From positions 15,822-79,821 of the forward strand of contig JBJORA010000018.1 in the NCBI GenBank assembly GCA_046049675.1: 64,000 bases of DNA. The letters run 5' to 3'. Below are positions 1 to 11,300 of the stretch, one piece after another. The first letter of the stretch is position 1. Every line of letters begins with the position of its first letter. The DNA comes from CAIXQW01 sp046049675. GTDB taxonomy: Bacteria; Bacteroidota; Bacteroidia; Chitinophagales; Chitinophagaceae. Position numbers and translations under genes: made by a program. A model generated the notes under the pieces. That model had not been told where the DNA came from and searched no databases. It worked only from the letters and a program-made list of their open reading frames with translations.

Positions 1-570
1 ATCACTAAAATAGCTTAGCGGTAATGGATTATAGCTATAGTATATCAGGCTTCAAGTTATGTAAGTTGATGTAGTGTAGCACAATATGTATTTCAATGAT
101 TGCCTGTAATATCAATAAAATTAAGTGTTTGCAGCGCCGCACAAATGCGTAGTACGTTAGACTTTACTATGTTAATGTAAGTACATTTTATACTTCGTAT
201 CTTCTATTAGCGCCGAGAAAATTAGTTAAAAAAAATTTTTGTGAAACAGCAAAAAAAATTCCATTTCGTCCAAGTTTGTGGCCTTTTTTAGAGTTGATGC
301 GCATTTTTCGAACTCGAGCGCTATCGTTGCAGCATACAATAAAAACTAAAAGTTCAAAGCATTAAAGTTGAAATTAAAGCATCATTTGTAACGCATATGT
401 TCAAAGTACTTCTAGCAAAACAGTTTTTTTTGTGTTAGGTAAATGCATATTTTGTTGCTGTAGTATTTAAGCGTAAGAACTTTTGGATTTGCCTAATGGC
501 ATGTATAGCGATGTTGTTTTATTTAAACATATTCAGTGTACATTTTACCATTGCTTACCTCTGTACTAAA
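1..570. other. gene-free AT-rich stretch at the left edge
   Basis: I see no coding region on either strand here. The stretch is AT-rich, with several T or A runs and stop codons in all frames. It lies downstream of the minus-strand leucine-rich-repeat gene, beyond that gene's terminator, so whatever it serves is probably to the left of the window. Confidence 0.5.
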
Positions 571-599
571 TAAAAAAGGGCCGCATCATCTGCAGCCCT
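571..599 (-). terminator. Rho-independent terminator of the LRR gene
   Basis: Read on the minus strand, an 8-bp stem (AGGGCTGC against GCGGCCCT, with one U:G pair) encloses a 7-nt loop and is followed by a run of T. The U:G pair is an A/C mismatch on the plus strand, so the structure favours minus-strand transcription. It sits about 25 nt past the stop codon of the LRR gene. Confidence 0.75.
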
Positions 600-623
600 C
601 TTGTACTAATAAGATTATTGTTT

Positions 624-1658
624 TTATTTTCTGCGCTTTTTACGCGTAGTCTTTTTGCGCACTGTCGGCTTGTAACGAGGTGTAGCAGGCGCAGTATAAC
701 TAGGAACAGGCATAGCAGGAGCTGGCTCTACATAGCCATTGTCCATTGGTTCGCCACTTATCATGTTAAGAATTTGCTGAGCCGCCAAATCAAAATTATT
801 ACCACTTGCATTTAAGCTATTCAAACGTAAGCTTGTAAAACTGCCAGGCAAGGTGCCCAATAGATTGTTGCTAATATCAAGCGTCTTTAAGTTGTTCATG
901 TTGCCAATATTAGTAGGCAGTGTACGAATTTTATTGCCGCTTAAGTTTAAGGTCTTTAATGTGTTAAGCGTAAAGAAATGATCAATAACACCATGGATGT
1001 TATTATTACTAAGATTTAGGTGCTCTAAGTATTTGAACTCAGTAAGCATACTTGGGATATAATTGAGACCCATATCGCTCAAATCCAAGTGTGTAACCTT
1101 TGCGCCTTTGATGCTGTTAAGAAACGCAACAGGATTTGAAATTTTATAACCACCAGCCTTTATCACTTTCAGATTTGGCATTGTAGCAATAATGCTTGGA
1201 ATCAATTCTAGCGGATTGCCTGTAAGGTCTAATTCTTCTAGGTTAGTGCACTGTGTTAATGCTACAGGCAATACCTTAATTTTATTGTTGGCAAGATTTA
1301 ACTTTTTTAACGTGCTTAATTTGCCAATCGTATTTGGCAGCGAGCTGATATTGTTGTTGCTAAGATCTAACTCTTCTACATGCTTAAGGTTCCACAAGTC
1401 TGTAGGGAAATTGCCAATTTTGTTGCTTGGCAATTTGATGCTACGAATATTGGGATACCTAAATATTTCCATCGGGAAACTTGGGTACAATTGATTGGTA
1501 ATAGACACGCTAAAAACACAAAGGTTTTCGTATGCCGCATTAGGCAGGTAAGTGTAAATTTTGTCTGGATCGCATGGGCTAGGCAATGGATAATATTGCT
1601 GTGCTTGTGCCGAACCCAGTGTTGCAAAAATTGCTACCGCGCTTAATAATTTTTTCAT
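624..1658 (-). CDS. secreted leucine-rich-repeat protein with a basic tail
   Basis: This 344-residue protein begins with a clear signal peptide (hydrophobic core, then AQAQ at about residues 17-20). Residues 60 to 300 hold roughly ten leucine-rich repeats of the type L-x-x-L-D-L-S-N-N-x-I, each about 23 residues. The C-terminus has a proline-rich linker and a strongly basic end (KKTTRKKRRK). There is no T9SS sorting domain, so periplasmic location or export by another route is likely. LRR solenoids usually bind other proteins; the partner is unknown. The gene follows the beta-CASP hydrolase gene by 72 nt on the same strand, so co-transcription is possible. No catalytic residues are recognisable. 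Confidence 0.85.
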   Translation of the reverse strand: MKKLLSAVAIFATLGSAQAQQYYPLPSPCDPDKIYTYLPNAAYENLCVFSVSITNQLYPSFPMEIFRYPNIRSIKLPSNKIGNFPTDLWNLKHVEELDLSNNNISSLPNTIGKLSTLKKLNLANNKIKVLPVALTQCTNLEELDLTGNPLELIPSIIATMPNLKVIKAGGYKISNPVAFLNSIKGAKVTHLDLSDMGLNYIPSMLTEFKYLEHLNLSNNNIHGVIDHFFTLNTLKTLNLSGNKIRTLPTNIGNMNNLKTLDISNNLLGTLPGSFTSLRLNSLNASGNNFDLAAQQILNMISGEPMDNGYVEPAPAMPVPSYTAPATPRYKPTVRKKTTRKKRRK

Positions 1659-1730
1659 CTTCTATTTCTGGTGTGTTGCTTAATAACTTTAAGAGGTTAA
1701 AAGTAAATAATTCTCAACAAATAGAGGCTT

Positions 1731-3131
1731 CTACACACTGCATTTTTCGTGTAGATGAGGTATGTGAACGTTTGAGTAGCCTTTTTCTTCCAAAATCTTC
1801 TTAAAGTCTTGCTGTACGTCCTTTTCGCCGTGTACTAAAAACAGATTATTGATGTCTTTTGCTTGTTGACAGCTCAAGTATTGCAATAAATCGTCGTAAT
1901 CGCCGTGGGCACTCATACTTCTCATGCTGCGCACCTCAGCGCGTACTTCATACATTTCAGTAAAAATCTTTACTTCTTTTTCTCCCGCTTTTAGCTTGCC
2001 GCCTAAACTATCAGGACTGCAATAGCCAGCTAGTAAAATGGTATTGCGTTCGTCGTGAATATTGTTCATGATATGGTGTTTGATGCGACCAGCCTCAGCC
2101 ATACCACTTGCGCTTATGATAACGCATGGGCCAGGAATATCATTTAAGGCTTTGCTTTCATCTTTTGTAGTAATAAGCGTAAGGCCTTCAAACTGAAAAG
2201 GATCTTTGTCTTGCCTCATGACTTCTGCCACATGCGGGTTAAACAAACCGGTGTGTTGCTTGGTAATGCCAGTAACCTTTACGCTTAATGGACTGTCTAC
2301 GTAGTAGCGCAACTTTGGTAGTGTGCCTTCTAATTCTAAATCATTGAGGGCGTACAAAAGTTCTTGTGTGCGGCCAATACTAAAAGCAGGGATGATGAGT
2401 TTTCCTTTTTTGGTAATGCAGGTGTCTGTAATATGTTGTAACAATGCCTCGTTAGTGCCTAGAAAATCTTGGTGCAAACTATTACCATAGGTACTCTCAA
2501 TAATAATTGTATTGGCTTGATCAAATGTTTGGGGTGAATTAAGTATAGCGTCATTATAACGGCCAACATCGCCACTGAATGTGATTCGTTTTGTGCTACC
2601 ATTTTCTTTAATGCTTAAGTGTACACTTGCGCTGCCAAGTATATGACCTGCATCGGTATAGTAGAAACTTATGTCTGGCGAAATTTCTTTTACAACATTG
2701 TAATCTACTGTTTGCACAAGTGCTAGTGTGTCTGCCACATCATCTTTATCGTAAATCGGTTCCAAAGGTGCTTGGCCTTTTGCAAGGCGACGCTTATTTA
2801 CAAATTTGATATCGCTTTCTTGTATATGTGCACTATCGGCAAGCATTACTTCAATAAGGTCGGCAGTTGCAGGTGTACAATAAATAGGCCCCTTATAACC
2901 TTCTTTCACGAGGCGAGGCAGTAAACCACTGTGGTCGATGTGCGCATGTGATAGCACTACATAATTAAGCAAATTAGGGTCAAAGCCAAAATGTGTATTG
3001 AGTTCTAGGGTTTTTTTGCCCATACCTTGAAACATACCACAGTCTAGCAGTAGCTGGGTGCCGTTGTCTAGTTGCAAAAGATGTTTGCTGCCAGTAACTG
3101 TTTGTGCAGCCCCATGAAATGAAATGTGCAT
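1731..3131 (-). CDS. beta-CASP/RMMBL metallo-hydrolase (probable RNA-processing exonuclease family)
   Basis: This 466-residue protein has the metallo-beta-lactamase signature HAHIDHSG near residue 62, further metal ligands (DAGHILGSA near residue 162, FSGDVGRY near 185), a beta-CASP insert in the middle, and a C-terminal RMMBL segment with SAHGD and LVHGEKD. This order is that of the CPSF73/RNase J-like beta-CASP family found widely in bacteria, with zinc-dependent nuclease activity on RNA expected. Substrate is unknown. It is cytoplasmic, with no signal peptide. It is divergent from dnaB and upstream of the LRR gene on the same strand. Confidence 0.9.
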   Translation of the reverse strand: MHISFHGAAQTVTGSKHLLQLDNGTQLLLDCGMFQGMGKKTLELNTHFGFDPNLLNYVVLSHAHIDHSGLLPRLVKEGYKGPIYCTPATADLIEVMLADSAHIQESDIKFVNKRRLAKGQAPLEPIYDKDDVADTLALVQTVDYNVVKEISPDISFYYTDAGHILGSASVHLSIKENGSTKRITFSGDVGRYNDAILNSPQTFDQANTIIIESTYGNSLHQDFLGTNEALLQHITDTCITKKGKLIIPAFSIGRTQELLYALNDLELEGTLPKLRYYVDSPLSVKVTGITKQHTGLFNPHVAEVMRQDKDPFQFEGLTLITTKDESKALNDIPGPCVIISASGMAEAGRIKHHIMNNIHDERNTILLAGYCSPDSLGGKLKAGEKEVKIFTEMYEVRAEVRSMRSMSAHGDYDDLLQYLSCQQAKDINNLFLVHGEKDVQQDFKKILEEKGYSNVHIPHLHEKCSV

Positions 3132-3313
3132 GTGGTAAAGATAGTATAAGCAATTGACGTTAGAAGGCAGTTTTGCGGGGCGCTCAAGCGCTTAATTTTT
3201 GTTCGTTTTTTCTACGTGCTGGGCTGCCATATGAAGATTTTAGCAATTTGTAGGTGCTGTTGATAAACAAGTTATTCAGCACAGAAAAAGTAGGGCAATG
3301 TGCATAAAACTAA

Positions 3314-3360
3314 GTGAAACCTATGTGAAACGTGCGGAACTTTGTGGAAAGGTGTGGATT
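3314..3360 (+). promoter_or_regulatory. five GTGRAAC-like heptamers in helical phase
   Basis: Heptamers GTGAAAC, GTGAAAC, GCGGAAC, GTGGAAA and GTGGATT begin at 3314, 3325, 3334, 3344 and 3354. The 9-11 bp spacing puts them on one face of the helix. On the minus strand two of them (CTTTCCACA and CAATCCACA) resemble weak DnaA boxes (TTWTNCACA). They end about 55 bp upstream of the likely dnaB -7 element, so an operator or DnaA-linked control site is plausible. This is inference from spacing and sequence only. Confidence 0.4.
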
Positions 3361-3414
3361 GCTGTTAATTCAGGAAATCTGTACACATTACTTTTTGGTT
3401 AACAAGCATACAAT

Positions 3415-3422
3415 TACTTTCG
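3415..3422 (+). promoter_or_regulatory. probable dnaB promoter -7 element
   Basis: TACTTTCG matches the Bacteroidota primary-sigma -7 form TAnnTTYG. A TTG-containing T run at 3392-3397 lies 17 bp upstream and can serve as the -33 element. The dnaB start codon follows about 50 nt downstream. Confidence 0.5.
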
Positions 3423-3472
3423 CTGTCCTTTTCTAAAATAGGTGCAGCAAGCACACGATATAAATATATAAA

Positions 3473-5092
3473 ATGGCAGTTACAAAACTAGGCACACGCG
3501 CAGTTAAGAAGCCGGATCTCAATCCGCTGCTTTATGGCAAATTACCACCACAGGCACCCGAGCTGGAAGCAGCAATATTAGGTGCAATTATGGTGGAGAG
3601 TAATCGTTTGAGCGATGTGTTAGATGTAATTCAAAGCCCTGATTGTTTTTATACAGATGCGAATAAGCGTATTTACGCTGCAATCCGTCGCTTATTTGAC
3701 AAGGGTAGTCGTATCGATTTTATCACCGTTGCCGAAGAACTTAAGAAAGAAAATGAGCTTGAATTAGCTGGCGGTTATTTTTATGTGACTAGTCTTACTA
3801 AAGACGTGGTTAGTACTGCCAATATTGAAGAGCATGCGCGTATCGTAATGCAAAAGTTTATCATGCGCGAACTAATTCGTTTAAGTGGCGATGTGATTAG
3901 TGAGGCTTACGAAGATAGCAGCGATGTATTTGATTTGCTAGATAAAGCAGAAACAAATCTCTACGATATCACTGACAAGCATTTACGCAAGAACTTTAAT
4001 AGCATAGGTAATATTGTTGTAAACACGCTCAAAGAAATTCAAGAAGCGCGCAATAAAACAGACGATATTACCGGCATACCAAGTGGTTTTGCTCCGCTAG
4101 ATAGATTAACTGGTGGCTGGCAAAAAACTGACCTTATCATTTTAGCTGCTCGTCCTGCAGTGGGTAAAACAGCTTTTGCACTTAACTTGGTAATGAATGC
4201 TGCCATGCATAAAAACAAGCCAACAGCTGTGGCTTTCTTTAGCTTGGAAATGAGTGCTGGGCAACTTGTAAAACGTATGTTGAGTGCTACGACGCAAGTC
4301 TTGCTAGAAAAAATTAGCAAGGGCAATCTTGAGGATTATGAAGTCGTACAGATTCAAGAACGCATGGGTGTACTAAGCAATGCCAAAATATTTATAGATG
4401 ACCAGGCGGCGCTAAATATTTTTGAGCTACGTGCAAAATGCCGTAGGCTTAAACAAAGAGAGGGCCTTGGCTTTATCGTGATTGACTACTTGCAGTTGAT
4501 GACGGCCAGTATTGATAAGGGTGGCAATCGCGAGCAAGAGATTAGTAAGATAAGCCGAGAATTAAAGGCATTGGCAAAAGAATTGGAAGTGCCAATTATT
4601 GCTTTGTCGCAATTGAATCGTGGTGTAGAAAATAGAAAAGAAAGCAAAGTGCCGCAATTAAGCGATTTGCGTGAGAGTGGTGCCATTGAGCAAGATGCCG
4701 ACATGGTAATGTTCTTGTACAGACCAGATTATTATATTACCGCTGGCTCTAGTACTGCAGAAGCAGAGCAGGCAACCATACCAGGAGAAACATGGATTAA
4801 TGTGGCCAAGCATAGAAACGGTCAAACAGATATTATTAAAGTAAAGGCAGAACTACAATATCAAAAATTCGTTGACATGCCAACTGATAATGTTATTCCG
4901 AGTAGCTTTGGTCAGGGTGGCGGCAATACACCTGCTGTAAAAAGCAGTGCAGGTATGAAGCCAAAGTACGACTCTGACGGACCAAGCTTTACTGTGCACA
5001 ATAGCTACCTAGCGGATAGTAAAGCTAATGATATGGACGATAAGAACGAAGATATACCACCGGCAATTGACGGTGAAGAATCTCCGTTTTAA
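3473..5092 (+). CDS. dnaB: replicative DNA helicase DnaB
   Basis: This 539-residue hexameric helicase unwinds DNA at the replication fork. The N-terminal domain (about residues 25-130, beginning PPQAPELEAAILGAIM) is the primase-interacting DnaB-N fold. The RecA-like C-terminal domain has a Walker A motif ARPAVGKTAF near residue 226, a Walker B-like FIVIDYLQLM, and the DnaB signature ALSQLNRGVE with DLRESGAIEQDAD. A disordered acidic tail of about 70 residues follows, as is common in this phylum. There is no intein. The ATG start lies about 50 nt after the probable promoter. Confidence 0.97.
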   Translation: MAVTKLGTRAVKKPDLNPLLYGKLPPQAPELEAAILGAIMVESNRLSDVLDVIQSPDCFYTDANKRIYAAIRRLFDKGSRIDFITVAEELKKENELELAGGYFYVTSLTKDVVSTANIEEHARIVMQKFIMRELIRLSGDVISEAYEDSSDVFDLLDKAETNLYDITDKHLRKNFNSIGNIVVNTLKEIQEARNKTDDITGIPSGFAPLDRLTGGWQKTDLIILAARPAVGKTAFALNLVMNAAMHKNKPTAVAFFSLEMSAGQLVKRMLSATTQVLLEKISKGNLEDYEVVQIQERMGVLSNAKIFIDDQAALNIFELRAKCRRLKQREGLGFIVIDYLQLMTASIDKGGNREQEISKISRELKALAKELEVPIIALSQLNRGVENRKESKVPQLSDLRESGAIEQDADMVMFLYRPDYYITAGSSTAEAEQATIPGETWINVAKHRNGQTDIIKVKAELQYQKFVDMPTDNVIPSSFGQGGGNTPAVKSSAGMKPKYDSDGPSFTVHNSYLADSKANDMDDKNEDIPPAIDGEESPF

Positions 5093-5359
5093 CGAGAAAA
5101 TATTTCTGATATAATTGAGGTTGCGACAGAGGGTATGCAAAATCAATAATTGGCATAAAATTTGCTCACAAGCCAGAATTTGTCATGAATTCCATGCTAA
5201 TATGTTTGTTATCAATGCTTTATGAAATGACGGCTATTTTACACAATTTTTGCTTTTTGCGCTTTGCGCTTAGTAATCTATGTATGGCACTATTCTTGCT
5301 TTGTTAATTTTGCTCAAAAGTGTGCAATTTGGTACCTTAAGGCTCAAAGTAAGATTTTT

Positions 5360-8300
5360 ATGGTTAAATCGCAGTTACTACTAGGTGTATTTTTATTTAT
5401 TTATGCGGCTGCCACTGCACAATTAACAGTGCGCTACACAAACAATATTAAAGGCGATTTACTGTTTGTAGCCAATAATAATATTTCTTGTGGTGTGGGA
5501 AGCGGCAACTGTACAAAAAACAATACTACACCATTTTATTCTGGACCAGAAAATTCTACGCTTAATAATAACAGCGGCAATAACTATACAAGTGCCACTT
5601 TAACTTATTTCAATGATATTGATGGCGATGCTACTACTTTTAACTCTAGTAGTGCAAATTACGTGTTGCCAAGCGGCACACTTTGCCCTGAGGTTATGTG
5701 GGCAGGTTTATACTGGGGTGCAGAAGCAACAAGTGGTACAATTACTGGCGTGCCAGCCGCATATACTACCACACTAACTTTTGCAAATCGCAACAAAGTT
5801 CGTTTTAAGGTACCTGGAAGCTCAACTTATCAAACAATTACAGCGGCAAGCTTGTTTACAAATAGTTCAACCTATCATTGCTTTGCCGATGTAACTTCTA
5901 TTGTAAAAGCCGCAGGTGTTGGCACCTACACTACTGCTAATATTGTATCATCTACCAGTACTACACAAAAAGATGGAGGCTGGAACTTAGTAATTATTTA
6001 TGCTGACCAAAATGCACCAAAAAGAAATTTGTCAGTGTTTGATGGCATGGTAGCAGTTAGTTCAACCAATCCAAGTGTACTAGTGCCAATTAGCGGTTTT
6101 GCCACGCCACCAACTGGCCCTATTATGGTACGTTGTGGCTTAGTTGTTTACGATGGCGATAGAAGTTCTATCAGTGACTCGCTAGCCTTTAGAGGTGCCA
6201 ACGGTACTAATTTTCCTAACTTCGTAAACCTTACAGATGCTACACATGCTGTTAATAATGTTTTTAATAGTGCAATAAGTAATTACGGCAGCATTGTAAC
6301 TACACGCAGTCCTGCAGACAACAATACGCTAGGCTACGATGCAAGTTTATTTAATGTGCCAAACACTGGCAATAGTAATTTGGGTAATTCAGCAACAGCA
6401 GCGACACTTAAATTTACAACAGGTAGCGAAGCATATAGAATTGGCACAGTGGTAACGATGATTGATATTGTAGATCCTGAATTTCTAATCAAAAAAAGTG
6501 CGCAAGACATTAACGGCGGCACACTGCTACCCGGCGACATTTTGGAGTATACGATACGAGCAAAAAATACCGGTAATGATACAGCAATAAACACATTAAT
6601 TTTTGATACAATTCCGTATAACACAAACTATGTTGCTGGGTCTATGCTAATTGACGGTGTGGCTGTAACAGATGCTGCTGGCGACGATAGAGGTAACTTT
6701 GATGGCACGCGTGTTAACTTTAGAGTTGGTATTGGTGCCAATGCTACTGTAGGCGGAAAAGTTAAAGTAGGCGATAGCGTTACAGTAAAATTTAGAGTTC
6801 AAATAACAAATGATTGTGCGGTTTTGCGCTGTTCCAATAAGATATCTAACTTTGCTTATAGTACATGTAAAGGCTTCTTCTCAAATGCTACACTAAATAG
6901 TACAAGCAACCCCAACGAAGCCAATCCGTGTGCTGTTGGGCCAGCAGAAGCAGTGCTTAATTTTGCCAACACTTGCTCTACGCCTCCAGACACCTCCATG
7001 CTCATTACTTGTCCAAGTAATTTTATTCAATTAGAAAACAAAATTATCCTTGATGGATCTGGCACCAATGTAAGTAGTCAATACACTTTGTATTATACCG
7101 ATGCTGCTCTCACAACACCTATTGCTGGCACGGCAAATATTACATCGCCTGGAATCTACTACGCAGTACGTCCAATTACAATTGGCTGTGTAGACACAGT
7201 AAAAATTACAGTTAACCAGCAACCTCAATTTACAGCCGCATCCATCACAAAAACTGATGTTACATGCAATGGCGCGGCTAATGGTACAGCAAGTATTACT
7301 GCAACTGGGGCAAGTGCGCCCTATACTTATGCTTGGCTTCCAAGCGGTGGTAGTGCCGCAAGTACTGTAGGATTATTGCCAGCCACATATACAGTGACAG
7401 TTACTGATGTGAATAGTTGTACAACGACACAAACTGTTACCATTACGCAACCAAGCCCCCTAATATTTAGCACAACTAATACGGCAATCGCATGCGCCTC
7501 CAATACTTCTACAATTACTGTAACGGCTAGCGGCGGTGTGCCAAGTTATCAATATAAAATTAATGCAGGTTTGTATCAAGCTTCTAATGTACTTACTGCG
7601 ATTGGCGGCACACATACTATTACTGTGCAAGATGCAAACGGCTGTACAAATTCTGCAACTATAAATATTGTGCCTATTGATGCAGTGCCACCAGCTATAG
7701 CTTGTCCCACAAGCAAAACCCTATATGCAGGTGCAAGTTGCGATGCAGTTGGCACATTACTTGCGGCAACTGCAACAGACAATTGTGCAGTTGCAAGCGT
7801 AAGCTATACAACAAGCGGATCAACTGTTTTGAATTCTCCTGCCACAGGCATCAACGACATTAGTGGCGCAACGTTTGCCCTAGGCACAACAATAGTCACA
7901 TATACTGCAAAAGATGGCGCAAACAATAGTGCAAGCTGTAGTTTTACAATAACGGTGGTAGATACAACTAAGCCTATATTATCTTGCCCAAGTAATCAAA
8001 CAGTGAATGTAAATGCGGGACTTTGTGTTGCAAGTGGTTTAAGTATTGCAAGCACAGCTACAGATAATTGTAGCCTAAGCAAACTAACTTATGCTGTTAC
8101 GGGTGCAACAAGTGCAACGTCGGCAACAACTGGCATTAATAACGCTAGCAGCGTAGTGTTTAATAAAGGCGTTAGTACCGTAACATATACGGCAACAGAT
8201 AACGCTGGTAATACTAGTGTTTGCAGTTTTACGGTAACAGTAATTGATAATATTGTACCAACGATAGCTTGTCCTGCAAACATCAGCCAAAGTATTACTA

Positions 8301-11300
8301 GCGGATGTGCTAGTGCAGTTGCAAATATTGCGCCTATTAGTGTTGCTGACAACTGTGGTACTACTAGTGTAAGCTATTCGGTAACTGGTGCAACAGTTGC
8401 TAGTGGAACTACAAATGCTAGCGGTGTTGTATTTAACAAAGGCCTAAGTACTGTAACGTATACCGTAAGCGATGGCAATGGCAATACTGCTAACTGTAGT
8501 TTTACAGTTAACATTGAAGATGTGATTCCACCAACTATTCTATGTCCAAGCACGGCAAGTATAACTTTAGATGCAAATTGCAATGGTACTATACCTCTGC
8601 TTGCAACGACAGTAAGCGATAACTGCACAGGCACTATCACACAACAACAAAGCCCAGCTGCTGGTACAACTGTCAACGGATCCAGCCCAACTGCGGTTAC
8701 CATAACTGTTACAGACGCTAGTGGCAACACAAGCAGCTGTGTAGTTAACGTATCAAAAGCAGATGTTACGCCACCAGTGCTTACTTGTCCAGGCGCACAA
8801 ACAATTGCGCTTAATAATGCCTGTACAGCCGTCATTCCAAATTATACAACGCTTGCAACCGCCAACGATGCGTGCAGTGGTTCAAGTGTTACCATTACAC
8901 AAGCGCCTCCAGCTGGCAGCAGCATAAGTGGTACTGGCATCACAACCGTTACCATAACTGCTGTTGATGCTAGTAATAATAGTGTAACATGTACATTTAC
9001 CTTGGATAAGCAAGATATCACACCGCCTACAATAATTTGCCCACCAACGCAAACACTTTATTTAGGTGCATCGTGCAATGCTACTGTGCCCAATTACACT
9101 ACACTAGCCAGCGCAAGCGATCCTTGCAGTGTTACAACAATTACCCAAGATCCTGCAGCTGGTAGTACAATTAACGCAGCTGGCACTACTGTATTTACCT
9201 TAACGGCAACAGATGCTAGCAATAATTCTACAACATGTTCATTTAGTGTCAACGTTATCGATTCTACGAAACCAGTAATTGCTTGCCCAGTAGCACAAAA
9301 CGTAATTGCTAATGCTGGCACCTGTGTTGCAACTGGTGTAAACCTGTCCGCAACCACAGCTACAGATAATTGTGGCCTTTTAACTATTACAAACAATGCA
9401 CCAGCTACTTTTCCATTAGGCACCACAACTTATACCGTTGTAGCCACCGATATCAATGGCAATACAGCTACCTGCACAGCACAAATTGTTGTGTCAGATG
9501 CGGAGCCTCCTGTACTAGCTTGCCCGTCTAATCAAAGTGTTAGTATTACTGGGGCTAGCTGCAATGCACAACTTAGCAATATTGCAGCTGTTGTTTCAGA
9601 TAATTGCAGTATTAGTAGCCTTAGCTATACTACTACAGGTGCAACAGTTGGTAGTAGTGTAACAACAGGTATTAATGACGCTAGTGTTGTATCGTTTGCA
9701 TTAGGCTCCACTACAGTTACATATTTAGCTACTGATGCTTCGGGTAATTCAAGTACATGCTCTTTTGTGATTACAGTAAACGATGTGGCACCGCCTGTCA
9801 TAACATGTCCTGCTGCAGTAACAGCATATGCAAATGCAAGTTGCAAAGCAACGCCATCATCTCTGGCACTTGCTAGTAGCACCGATGTGTGTGGCATTGC
9901 AACTACAACTTTTGCTATTAGCGGAGCAACTACAGCTAGTGGAACGACCAATGCAACGGGCACCGTATTTAATTTGGGTACAAGTACGCTAGTATATACT
10001 GTCACAGATGCTAGCGCCAATAGCGCAACTTGTAGTGTGGTGGTTGATGTTGTGGATACAACAAAGCCAAATCTAACTTGCCCAGTTACACAAGTAATCA
10101 ATTTGAATGGCGGTTGCACGGCAAGCCTTCCCGATTATACTAGCCTGGCAACTATAAGTGACAATTGCACACCTTCAACAAGTACAGTTGTAACCCAAGC
10201 ACCTGCTGCTGGCACACCTATTAGTGGTACTGGCGCTCTTATGGTTACGCTTACTGCAGCAGATGCCGCTGGCAATACCACAAGTTGCACTTTTAATGTT
10301 ACAAAGGTCAATCAAAATACACCAGCTATTAATTGTCCTGCACCGCAAACTTTGTATCTTGGAGTAGCTTGCTCAGCTTCACTTCCCGACTATACAAGCC
10401 AAGTAGTTGTTAGCGCAGCATGCAGCGGTAGTAGCGGAAACACCGTTGTGCAAACACCTGCGCCAGGTACAGTAGTTTCTGATACTGGTACAATTACCTT
10501 AAAGTTTGTTGTAACGGATATAAGCGGCAACCAAGATTCTTGCTATTCCATTGTAACCAAGTTAGATACTGTTGCGCCACAAATTATTTGCCCTGCAGCA
10601 CAAACAGTTTACTTGAATGCTAATTGCGAAATTCTTCTTGCAGACTATACCTTGCTGAGCAGTGCAACAGATGCTTGTACTCCAGCGAACGCCATTAGCA
10701 TTACCCAAGTACCAGCGGCCAATACAATACTTACTGCTAGCGGAAATCTAGACATAACACTTACTGCTACAGATGGCAGCGGCAATGTATCAACGTGCAT
10801 TTTTAGTGTTAATAAAGTCGACACAACAAAGCCAAGCATTGTATGCCCATCAACAGTAAATGTAGTTGCAGATGCCGGCGCATGCGCAGCTACGAATGTA
10901 AGTTTGGGCACACCAGTTACTGCAGATAATTGTGGAGTGCAAAGTGTTGTAAATAATGCGCCATCATCATTTCCAGTAGGTACTACAACGTTTACGATAA
11001 CAGTTACCGATGTTAATGGCAATACGGCTACATGTACGCAGCAAGTTGTTGTTACAGATACAGAAGCACCAAGCATTACTTGCCCATCAACAGTCAATGT
11101 AGTTGCAGATGCTGGCGCATGCGCAGCTACGAATGTAAGTTTGGGCACGCCCGTTACAGCAGATAATTGTGCTGTGCAAAGTGTGGTAAATAATGCGCCA
11201 TCATCATTTGCAGTAGGTACCACAACGTTTACAATAACAGTTACCGATATTAATGGCAATACGGCTACCTGCACGCAGCAAGTTGTTGTGACAGATACAG

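Larger units (their letters stand above)
3132..3472. other. divergent intergenic region between the beta-CASP hydrolase gene and dnaB
   Basis: This 341-nt stretch has no coding region. It must hold promoters for both divergent genes. On the dnaB side I see a phased heptamer array (3314-3360) followed by a Bacteroidota-type -7 element (3415-3422), each given separately. Confidence 0.6.
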
